From Brachyhypopomus gauderio (taxonomy: Eukaryota > Chordata > Actinopteri > Gymnotiformes > Hypopomidae): a DNA stretch of 64,000 nucleotides. Under the pieces are notes generated by a model that was not told the DNA's origin, did no database searches, and saw nothing but the letters and a program-made list of their open reading frames with translations. Where the stretch lies: positions 62,001 to 126,000 of the forward strand of contig NW_027506880.1 in assembly GCF_052324685.1 (NCBI RefSeq), given 5' to 3'. Below, piece after piece: positions 56,132 to 64,000 of the stretch (positions are counted from its first letter, which is position 1; each line of letters begins with the position of its first letter). The translations under genes and the position numbers were made by a program.

Positions 56132-56241
56132 CTCAGAATGGCCGAGCGGTCTAAGGCGCCAGACTCAAGTTGATAAAACTTCCAAAAGTTGGGATTTCTG
56201 GTCTCCCAAAGGAGGCGTGGGTTCAAATCCCACTTCTGACA
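56132..56241 (+). tRNA. tRNA-Leu(CAA), class A with C1
   Basis: HOR2-54 duplicate. Confidence 0.9.
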
Positions 56242-56369
56242 AGTGTTTTCAATCAACAAATGAATCTAGTTTTGATAGAACTACAAACACAATAGCTCAT
56301 TATATAATGAGTAAATGAGAGAAATAAAGAAACTCTTGTGACATTATAAGTGAACAAGGTTCAACTCCA

Positions 56370-56479
56370 GTCAGAATGGCCGAGCGGTCTAAGGCGCCAG
56401 ACTCAAGTTGATGAAACTTCCAAAAGTAGGGGTTTCTGTTTTCCCAAAAGAGGCGTGGTTTCAAATCCCACTTCTGGCA
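56370..56479 (+). tRNA. tRNA-Leu(CAA)-like, class B
   Basis: HOR2-55 duplicate. Confidence 0.78.
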
Positions 56480-56698
56480 AGTGTTTTTCCATCAACAAAT
56501 GAATCTAGTTTTGCTGGAACATTCAACACAAGAGCTCATTATATAATGAGTAAATGAGAGAAAGAAAGAAACTCCTGTGACATCATAATTGAACATACTT
56601 GGACAATGTAATTTCAGGTTTATTGCTTTTCTTGAAATCTTCAGTTTTGACTGCCTAATCATTATAAGTCTGATTTCTAACAAGCAAAAACACGACCA

Positions 56699-56808
56699 GT
56701 CAGAATGGCCGAGCGGTCTAAGGCGCCAGACTCAAGTTGATAAAACTTCCAAAAGTTGGGTTTTCTGGTCTCCCAAAGGAGGCGTGAGTTCAAATCCCAC
56801 TTCTGACA
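56699..56808 (+). tRNA. tRNA-Leu(CAA), class M
   Basis: HOR2-70. Confidence 0.9.
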
Positions 56809-57028
56809 AGTGTTTTTCAATCAACAAATGATTCTAGTTTTGCTGGAACATTCAACACAAGAGCTCATTACATAGTGAGTAAATGAGAGAAAGAAAGAAA
56901 CTCCTGTGACATCATAATTGAACATACTTGGACAATGTAATTTCAGGTTTATTGCTTTTCTTGAAATCTTCAGTTTTGACTGCCTAATCATTAATAAGTC
57001 TGATTTCTAACTAGCAAAAGTACCAGCA

Positions 57029-57138
57029 GTCAGAATGGCCGAGCGGTCTAAGGCGCCAGACTCAAGTTGATAAAACTTCCAAAAGTTGGGTTTTCTGGTC
57101 TCCCAAAGGAGGCGTGGGTTCAAATCCCACTTCTGACA
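57029..57138 (+). tRNA. tRNA-Leu(CAA), class A
   Basis: HOR2-71. Confidence 0.95.
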
Positions 57139-57358
57139 AGTGTTTTTCCATCAACAAATGAATGTAGTTTTGCTGGAACTTTCAACACAAGAGCTCATTA
57201 TATAGTGAGTAAATGAGAGAAAGAAAGAAACTCCTGTGACATCATAATTGAACATACTTCAACAAAGTAATTTCAGGTTTATTGCTTTTCTTGAAATCTT
57301 CAGTTTTGACTGCCTAATCATTAATAAGACTTATTTCTAACAAGCAAAAATACCACCA

Positions 57359-57468
57359 GTCAGAATGGCCGAGCGGTCTAAGGCGCCAGACTCAAGTTGA
57401 TAAAACTTCCAAAAGTTGGGTTTTCTGGTCTCCCAAAGGAGGCGTGAGTTCAAATCCCACTTCTGACA
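57359..57468 (+). tRNA. tRNA-Leu(CAA), class M
   Basis: HOR2-72. Confidence 0.9.
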
Positions 57469-57596
57469 AGTGTTTTCAATCAACAAATGAATCTAGTTTT
57501 GATAGAACTACAAACACAATAGCTCATTATATAATGAGTAAATGAGAGAAATAAAGAAACTCTTGTGACATTATAAGTGAACAAGGTTCAACTCCA

Positions 57597-57705
57597 GTCA
57601 GAATGGCCGAGCGGTCTAAGGCGCCAGACTCAAGTTGATGAACTTCCAAAAGTAGGGGTTTCTGTTTTCCCAAAAGAGGCGTGGTTTCAAATCCCACTTC
57701 TGGCA
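57597..57705 (+). tRNA. tRNA-Leu(CAA)-like, class C
   Basis: HOR2-73. Confidence 0.78.
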
Positions 57706-57925
57706 AGTGTTTTTCCATCAACAAATGAATCTAGTTTTGCTGGAACTTTCAACACAAGAGCTCATTATATAGTGAGTAAATGAGAGAAAGAAAGAAACTC
57801 CTGTGACATCATAATTGAACAAGCTTCAACAATGTAATTTCAGGTTTATTGCTTTTCTTGAAATCTTCAGTTTTGACTGCCTAATCATTAATAAGTCTGA
57901 TTTCTAACAAGCAAAAATACCACCA

Positions 57926-58035
57926 GTCAGAATGGCCGAGCGGTCTAAGGCGCCAGACTCAAGTTGATAAAACTTCCAAAAGTTGGGATTTCTGGTCTCC
58001 CAAAGGAGGCGTGAGTTCAAATCCCACTTCTGACA
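57926..58035 (+). tRNA. tRNA-Leu(CAA), class M
   Basis: HOR2-74. Confidence 0.9.
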
Positions 58036-58255
58036 AGTGTTTTTCAATCAACAAATGATTCTAGTTTTGCTGGAACTTTCAACACAAGAGCTCATTATAT
58101 AGTGAGTAAATGAGAGAAAGAAAGAAACTCCTGTGACATCATAATTGAACAAGCTTCAACAATGTAATTTCAGGTTTATTGCTTTTCTTGAAATCTTCAG
58201 TTTTGACTGCCTAATCATTAATAAGTCTGATTTCTAACAAGCAAAAATACCACCA

Positions 58256-58365
58256 GTCAGAATGGCCGAGCGGTCTAAGGCGCCAGACTCAAGTTGATAA
58301 AACTTCCAAAAGTTGGGATTTCTGGTCTCCCAAAGGAGGCGTGGGTTCAAATCCCACTTCTGACA
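58256..58365 (+). tRNA. tRNA-Leu(CAA), class A
   Basis: HOR2-75. Confidence 0.95.
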
Positions 58366-58493
58366 AGTGTTTTCAATCAACAAATGAATCTAGTTTTGAT
58401 AGAACTACAAACACAATAGCTCATTATATAATGAGTAAATGAGAGAAATAAAGAAACTCTTGTGACATTATAAGTGAACAAGGTTCAACTCCA

Positions 58494-58603
58494 GTCAGAA
58501 TGGCCGAGCGGTCTAAGGCGCCAGACTCAAGTTGATGAAACTTCCAAAAGTAGGGGTTTCTGTTTTCCCAAAAGAGGCGTGGTTTCAAATCCCACTTCTG
58601 GCA
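58494..58603 (+). tRNA. tRNA-Leu(CAA)-like, class B
   Basis: HOR2-76. Confidence 0.78.
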
Positions 58604-58823
58604 AGTGTTTTTCCATCAACAAATGAATCTAGTTTTGCTGGAACATTCAACACAAGAGCTCATTATATAATGAGTAAATGAGAGAAAGAAAGAAACTCCT
58701 GTGACATCATAATTGAACATACTTGGACAATGTAATTTCAGGTTTATTGCTTTTCTTGAAATCTTCAGTTTTGACTGCCTAATCATTAATAAGTCTGATT
58801 TCTAACAAGCAAAAATACCACCA

Positions 58824-58933
58824 GTCAGAATGGCCGAGCGGTCTAAGGCGCCAGACTCAAGTTGATAAAACTTCCAAAAGTTGGGATTTCTGGTCTCCCA
58901 AAGGAGGCGTGGGTTCAAATCCCACTTCTGACA
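58824..58933 (+). tRNA. tRNA-Leu(CAA), class A
   Basis: HOR2-77. Confidence 0.95.
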
Positions 58934-59061
58934 AGTGTTTTCAATCAACAAATGAATCTAGTTTTGATAGAACTACAAACACAATAGCTCATTATATAAT
59001 GAGTAAATGAGAGAAATAAAGAAACTCTTGTGACATTATAAGTGAACAAGGTTCAACTCCA

Positions 59062-59171
59062 GTCAGAATGGCCGAGCGGTCTAAGGCGCCAGACTCAAGT
59101 TGATGAAACTTCCAAAAGTAGGGGTTTCTGTTTTCCCAAAAGAGGCGTGGTTTCAAATCCCACTTCTGGCA
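59062..59171 (+). tRNA. tRNA-Leu(CAA)-like, class B
   Basis: HOR2-78. Confidence 0.78.
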
Positions 59172-59391
59172 AGTGTTTTTCCATCAACAAATGAATCTAG
59201 TTTTGCTGGAACATTCAACACAAGAGCTCATTATATAATGAGTAAATGAGAGAAAGAAAGAAACTCCTGTGACATCATAATTGAACATACTTGGACAATG
59301 TAATTTCAGGTTTATTGCTTTTCTTGAAATCTTCAGTTTTGACTGCCTAATCATTAATAAGTCTGATTTCTAACAAGCAAAAATACCACCA

Positions 59392-59501
59392 GTCAGAATG
59401 GCCGAGCGGTCTAAGGCGCCAGACTCAAGTTGATAAAACTTCCAAAAGTTGGGATTTCTGGTCTCCCAAAGGAGGCGTGGGTTCAAATCCCACTTCTGAC
59501 A
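59392..59501 (+). tRNA. tRNA-Leu(CAA), class A
   Basis: HOR2-79. Confidence 0.95.
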
Positions 59502-59721
59502 AGTGTTTTTCCATCAACAAATGAATCTAGTTTTGCTGGAACTTTCAACACAAGAGCTCATTATATAGTGAGTAAATGAGAGAAAGAAAGAAACTCCTGT
59601 GACATCATAATTGAACATACTTCAACAAAGTAATTTCAGGTTTATTGCTTTTCTTGAAATCTTCAGTTTTGACTGCCTAATCATTAATAAGACTTATTTC
59701 TAACAAGCAAAAATACCACCA

Positions 59722-59831
59722 GTCAGAATGGCCGAGCGGTCTAAGGCGCCAGACTCAAGTTGATAAAACTTCCAAAAGTTGGGTTTTCTGGTCTCCCAAA
59801 GGAGGCGTGAGTTCAAATCCCACTTCTGACA
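59722..59831 (+). tRNA. tRNA-Leu(CAA), class M
   Basis: HOR2-80. Confidence 0.9.
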
Positions 59832-59959
59832 AGTGTTTTCAATCAACAAATGAATCTAGTTTTGATAGAACTACAAACACAATAGCTCATTATATAATGA
59901 GTAAATGAGAGAAATAAAGAAACTCTTGTGACATTATAAGTGAACAAGGTTCAACTCCA

Positions 59960-60068
59960 GTCAGAATGGCCGAGCGGTCTAAGGCGCCAGACTCAAGTTG
60001 ATGAACTTCCAAAAGTAGGGGTTTCTGTTTTCCCAAAAGAGGCGTGGTTTCAAATCCCACTTCTGGCA
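59960..60068 (+). tRNA. tRNA-Leu(CAA)-like, class C
   Basis: HOR2-81; last gene of the second 16-gene block. Confidence 0.78.
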
Positions 60069-60288
60069 AGTGTTTTTCCATCAACAAATGAATCTAGTTT
60101 TGCTGGAACTTTCAACACAAGAGCTCATTATATAGTGAGTAAATGAGAGAAAGAAAGAAACTCCTGTGACATCATAATTGAACAAGCTTCAACAATGTAA
60201 TTTCAGGTTTATTGCTTTTCTTGAAATCTTCAGTTTTGACTGCCTAATCATTAATAAGTCTGATTTCTAACAAGCAAAAATACCACCA

Positions 60289-60398
60289 GTCAGAATGGCC
60301 GAGCGGTCTAAGGCGCCAGACTCAAGTTGATAAAACTTCCAAAAGTTGGGATTTCTGGTCTCCCAAAGGAGGCGTGGGTTCAAATCCCACTTCTGACA
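60289..60398 (+). tRNA. tRNA-Leu(CAA), class A
   Basis: HOR2-82. Confidence 0.95.
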
Positions 60399-60617
60399 AG
60401 TGTTTTCAATCAACAAATGAATCTAGTTTTGCTGGAACTTTCAACACAAGAGCTCATTATATAGTGAGTAAATGAGAGAAAGAAAGAAACTCCTGTGACA
60501 TCATAATTGAACAAGCTTCAACAATGTAATTTCAGGTTTATTGCTTTTCTTGAAATCTTCAGTTTTGACTGCCTAATCATTAATAAGTCTGATTTCTAAC
60601 AAGCAAAAATACCACTA

Positions 60618-60727
60618 GTCAGAATGGCCGAGCGGTCTAAGGCGCCAGACTCAAGTTGATAAAACTTCCAAAAGTTGGGATTTCTGGTCTCCCAAAGGAG
60701 GCGTGGGTTCAAATCCCACTTCTGACA
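60618..60727 (+). tRNA. tRNA-Leu(CAA), class A
   Basis: HOR2-83. Confidence 0.95.
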
Positions 60728-60855
60728 AGTGTTTTCAATCAACAAATGAATCTAGTTTTGATAGAACTACAAACACAATAGCTCATTATATAATGAGTAA
60801 ATGAGAGAAATAAAGAAACTCTTGTGACATTATAAGTGAACAAGGTTCAACTCCA

Positions 60856-60965
60856 GTCAGAATGGCCGAGCGGTCTAAGGCGCCAGACTCAAGTTGATGA
60901 AACTTCCAAAAGTAGGGGTTTCTGTTTTCCCAAAAGAGGCGTGGTTTCAAATCCCACTTCTGGCA
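60856..60965 (+). tRNA. tRNA-Leu(CAA)-like, class B
   Basis: HOR2-84. Confidence 0.78.
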
Positions 60966-61185
60966 AGTGTTTTTCCATCAACAAATGAATCTAGTTTTGC
61001 TGGAACATTCAACACAAGAGCTCATTATATAATGAGTAAATGAGAGAAAGAAAGAAACTCCTGTGACATCATAATTGAACATACTTGGACAATGTAATTT
61101 CAGGTTTATTGCTTTTCTTGAAATCTTCAGTTTTGACTGCCTAATCATTAATAAGACTGATTTCTAACAAGCAAAAATACCACCA

Positions 61186-61295
61186 GTCAGAATGGCCGAG
61201 CGGTCTAAGGCGCCAGACTCAAGTTGATAAAACTTCCAAAAGTTGGGTTTTCTGGTCTCCCAAAGGAGGCGTGGGTTGTAATCCCACTTCTGACA
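61186..61295 (+). tRNA. tRNA-Leu(CAA), class L
   Basis: HOR2-85. Confidence 0.8.
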
Positions 61296-61515
61296 AGTGT
61301 TTTTCCATCAACAAATGAATGTAGTTTTGCTGGAACTTTCAACACAAGAGCTCATTATATAGTGAGTAAATGAGAGAAAGAAAGAAACTCCTGTGACATC
61401 ATAATTGAACAAGCTTCAACAATGTAATTTCAGGTTTATTGCTTTTCTTGAAATCTTCAGTTTTGACTGCCTAATCATTAATAAGTCTGATTTCTAACAA
61501 GCAAAAATACCACCA

Positions 61516-61625
61516 GTCAGAATGGCCGAGCGGTCTAAGGCGCCAGACTCAAGTTGATAAAACTTCCAAAAGTTGGGATTTCTGGTCTCCCAAAGGAGGC
61601 GTGGGTTCAAATCCCACTTCTGACA
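61516..61625 (+). tRNA. tRNA-Leu(CAA), class A
   Basis: HOR2-86; AAGATTCAAC in the spacer after it, as in HOR1-86. Confidence 0.95.
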
Positions 61626-61844
61626 AGTGTTTTCAATCAACAAATGAATCTAGTTTTGCTGGAACTTTCAACACAAGAGCTCATTATATAGTGAGTAAAT
61701 GAGAGAAAGAAAGAAACTCCTGTGACATCATAATTGAACAAGATTCAACAATGTAATTTCAGGTTTATTGCTTTTCTTGAAATCTTCAGTTTTGACTGCC
61801 TAATCATTAATAAGTCTGATTTCTAACAAGCAAAAATACCACCA

Positions 61845-61954
61845 GTCAGAATGGCCGAGCGGTCTAAGGCGCCAGACTCAAGTTGATAAAACTTCCAAAA
61901 GTTGGGTTTTCTGGTCTCCCAAAGGAGGCGTGGGTTGTAATCCCACTTCTGACA
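61845..61954 (+). tRNA. tRNA-Leu(CAA), class L
   Basis: HOR2-87. Confidence 0.8.
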
Positions 61955-62174
61955 AGTGTTTTTCCATCAACAAATGAATGTAGTTTTGCTGGAACTTTCA
62001 ACACAAGAGCTCATTATATAGTGAGTAAATGAGAGAAAGAAAGAAACTCCTGTGACATCATAATTGAACAAGCTTCAACAATGTAATTTCAGGTTTATTG
62101 CTTTTCTTGAAATCTTCAGTTTTGACTGCCTAATCATTAATAAGTCTGATTTCTAACTAGCAAAAGTACCAGCA

Positions 62175-62284
62175 GTCAGAATGGCCGAGCGGTCTAAGGC
62201 GCCAGACTCAAGTTGATAAAACTTCCAAAAGTTGGGTTTTCTGGTCTCCCAAAGGAGGCGTGGGTTCAAATCCCACTTCTGACA
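62175..62284 (+). tRNA. tRNA-Leu(CAA), class A
   Basis: HOR2-88. Confidence 0.95.
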
Positions 62285-62504
62285 AGTGTTTTTCCATCAA
62301 CAAATGAATGTAGTTTTGCTGGAACTTTCAACACAAGAGCTCATTATATAGTGAGTAAATGAGAGAAAGAAAGAAACTCCTGTGACATCATAATTGAACA
62401 TACTTCAACAAAGTAATTTCAGGTTTATTGCTTTTCTTGAAATCTTCAGTTTTGACTGCCTAATCATTAATAAGACTTATTTCTAACAAGCAAAAATACC
62501 ACCA

Positions 62505-62614
62505 GTCAGAATGGCCGAGCGGTCTAAGGCGCCAGACTCAAGTTGATAAAACTTCCAAAAGTTGGGTTTTCTGGTCTCCCAAAGGAGGCGTGAGTTCAAA
62601 TCCCACTTCTGACA
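62505..62614 (+). tRNA. tRNA-Leu(CAA), class M
   Basis: HOR2-89. Confidence 0.9.
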
Positions 62615-62742
62615 AGTGTTTTCAATCAACAAATGAATCTAGTTTTGATAGAACTACAAACACAATAGCTCATTATATAATGAGTAAATGAGAGAAATAA
62701 AGAAACTCTTGTGACATTATAAGTGAACAAGGTTCAACTCCA

Positions 62743-62851
62743 GTCAGAATGGCCGAGCGGTCTAAGGCGCCAGACTCAAGTTGATGAACTTCCAAAAGTA
62801 GGGGTTTCTGTTTTCCCAAAAGAGGCGTGGTTTCAAATCCCACTTCTGGCA
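62743..62851 (+). tRNA. tRNA-Leu(CAA)-like, class C
   Basis: HOR2-90; C/B hybrid unit as in HOR copy 1. Confidence 0.78.
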
Positions 62852-63071
62852 AGTGTTTTTCCATCAACAAATGAATCTAGTTTTGCTGGAACATTCAACA
62901 CAAGAGCTCATTATATAATGAGTAAATGAGAGAAAGAAAGAAACTCCTGTGACATCATAATTGAACATACTTGGACAATGTAATTTCAGGTTTATTGCTT
63001 TTCTTGAAATCTTCAGTTTTGACTGCCTAATCATTAATAAGTCTGATTTCTAACAAGCAAAAATACCACCA

Positions 63072-63181
63072 GTCAGAATGGCCGAGCGGTCTAAGGCGCC
63101 AGACTCAAGTTGATAAAACTTCCAAAAGTTGGGATTTCTGGTCTCCCAAAGGAGGCGTGGGTTCAAATCCCACTTCTGACA
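63072..63181 (+). tRNA. tRNA-Leu(CAA), class A
   Basis: HOR2-91. Confidence 0.95.
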
Positions 63182-63401
63182 AGTGTTTTTCCATCAACAA
63201 ATGAATCTAGTTTTGCTGGAACTTTCAACACAAGAGCTCATTATATAGTGAGTAAATGAGAGAAAGAAAGAAACTCCTGTGACATCATAATTGAACATAC
63301 TTCAACAAAGTAATTTCAGGTTTATTGCTTTTCTTGAAATCTTCAGTTTTGACTGCCTAATCATTAATAAGACTTATTTCTAACAAGCAAAAATACCACC
63401 A

Positions 63402-63511
63402 GTCAGAATGGCCGAGCGGTCTAAGGCGCCAGACTCAAGTTGATAAAACTTCCAAAAGTTGGGTTTTCTGGTCTCCCAAAGGAGGCGTGAGTTCAAATCC
63501 CACTTCTGACA
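63402..63511 (+). tRNA. tRNA-Leu(CAA), class M
   Basis: HOR2-92. Confidence 0.9.
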
Positions 63512-63639
63512 AGTGTTTTCAATCAACAAATGAATCTAGTTTTGATAGAACTACAAACACAATAGCTCATTATATAATGAGTAAATGAGAGAAATAAAGA
63601 AACTCTTGTGACATTATAAGTGAACAAGGTTCAACTCCA

Positions 63640-63748
63640 GTCAGAATGGCCGAGCGGTCTAAGGCGCCAGACTCAAGTTGATGAACTTCCAAAAGTAGGG
63701 GTTTCTGTTTTCCCAAAAGAGGCGTGGTTTCAAATCCCACTTCTGGCA
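63640..63748 (+). tRNA. tRNA-Leu(CAA)-like, class C
   Basis: HOR2-93. Confidence 0.78.
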
Positions 63749-63968
63749 AGTGTTTTTCCATCAACAAATGAATCTAGTTTTGCTGGAACTTTCAACACAA
63801 GAGCTCATTATATAGTGAGTAAATGAGAGAAAGAAAGAAACTCCTGTGACATCATAATTGAACAAGCTTCAACAATGTAATTTCAGGTTTATTGCTTTTC
63901 TTGAAATCTTCAGTTTTGACTGCCTAATCATTAATAAGTCTGATTTCTAACAAGCAAAAATACCACCA

Positions 63969-64000
63969 GTCAGAATGGCCGAGCGGTCTAAGGCGCCAGA
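63969..64000 (+). tRNA. tRNA-Leu(CAA), partial (window edge)
   Basis: HOR2-94. Only the first 32 bases, through the D arm into the anticodon stem, are inside the window. They match class A. Confidence 0.88.

Larger units (their letters stand above)
50656..60068 (+). repeat. Nested 16-gene tandem duplication, period 4,816 bp
   Basis: Genes 50656-55252 are repeated gene for gene at 55472-60068, including rare markers such as the G18C gene and the C1 gene. The junction spacer after 55252 is a hybrid: its first part matches spacers that follow class C genes and its second part those that follow class B genes. Confidence 0.9.
1..64000 (+). repeat. Tandem tRNA-Leu(CAA) gene array
   Basis: The same tRNA gene plus spacer recurs head to tail, always on the plus strand, from the first base to the last. 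Start-to-start distances are about 327-330 bp across long spacers and 238-239 bp across short ones. Neither edge of the array is inside the window, so the true array is longer. Short open reading frames of 60-100 codons recur with the same period. They read through tRNA exons and spacers on either strand and are by-products of the repeat. Confidence 0.97.
35117..64000 (+). repeat. HOR copy 2 (partial, 96 genes)
   Basis: Matches HOR copy 1 at an offset of 35,116 bp up to about 55319 and at 35,775 bp from about 56699. The 659-bp change in offset comes from four genes here replacing two in copy 1. The copy is cut off at its 94th equivalent gene. Confidence 0.93.

Noticed and set aside
1-64000. 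CRISPR-like array of regularly spaced repeats
   Set aside because: The repeat is a 110-bp intron-containing tRNA gene, and the spacers are homologous to one another, not unique.
1-64000. tRNA-derived SINE family
   Set aside because: Units are in strict head-to-tail tandem with intact tRNA ends, introns and Pol III terminators. There is no unrelated body, no A-rich tail and no target-site duplications.
1-64000. Bacterial, organellar or viral tRNA cluster
   Set aside because: The intron at 37/38, the missing CCA, the intact eukaryotic A and B boxes and the T4/T5 terminators fit nuclear Pol III genes.
1-64000. Plant tRNA cluster, suggested by the TTCAAAT T-loop
   Set aside because: Known plant nuclear introns are mainly in tRNA-Tyr and elongator tRNA-Met, and the CTCC/GGAG variable arm with an intron in Leu(CAA) fits animals better. 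This is a judgement from recalled families, not a proof.
1-64000. Any minus-strand gene, transposon or long terminal repeat inside the array
   Set aside because: All 212 intervals between genes are accounted for by the two homologous spacer types; no insertion of foreign sequence was seen.

Overview
The whole window is one uninterrupted tandem array of plus-strand tRNA-Leu(CAA) genes. I count 212, the last cut by the window edge. There is no protein gene, no other tRNA species and no unrelated sequence. Each gene is 110 bp (109 in one class). It has a 38-nt first exon, a 26-nt (or 25-nt) intron right after nucleotide 37 beside the anticodon CAA, and a 46-nt second exon. That gives an 84-nt mature tRNA with the long variable arm of tRNA-Leu and no encoded CCA. 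Internal A and B boxes and a T4 or T5 run just downstream mark RNA polymerase III genes. The intron at 37/38 of tRNA-Leu(CAA), the missing CCA and the near match to vertebrate tRNA-Leu(CAA) exons point to a eukaryotic, probably animal, nuclear genome. The species cannot be named from this sequence.

Gene classes used in the entries (tRNA numbering). Class A (72 genes) has all stems paired and a TTCAAAT T-loop. Class M (37) has G52 changed to A. Class L (19) has a TTGTAAT T-loop. Class B is a degenerate form with a weakened acceptor pair, anticodon stem, variable stem and B box. Class C is class B with a 25-nt intron. B and C together make 61. The other 23 are class A with one extra change, named in each entry. 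Spacers come in two lengths. Long spacers are about 217-220 bp. Short spacers are 128-129 bp and lack a 91-bp segment. A short spacer always precedes a class B/C gene and is found nowhere else.

Large-scale layout. The array is a higher-order repeat (HOR) with a period of 35,116 bp and 116 genes. HOR copy 1 is 1-35116. HOR copy 2 starts at 35117 and runs off the end. Entries carry labels such as HOR1-12, meaning gene 12 of copy 1. The copies differ at only a few single bases that I noticed, plus one structural change: copy 2 has four genes (55472-56479) where copy 1 has two (20357-20704), a net gain of 659 bp. Smaller duplications of 7-16 genes lie inside the HOR at offsets of 3,680, 4,157/4,816, 4,485 and about 19,025 bp. 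This indicates repeated unequal exchange between misaligned units.

Working picture: a very high-copy tDNA satellite for one isoacceptor. About a third of the genes look canonical. The rest are variants spread with them by concerted evolution, and many of these probably make little or no functional tRNA.
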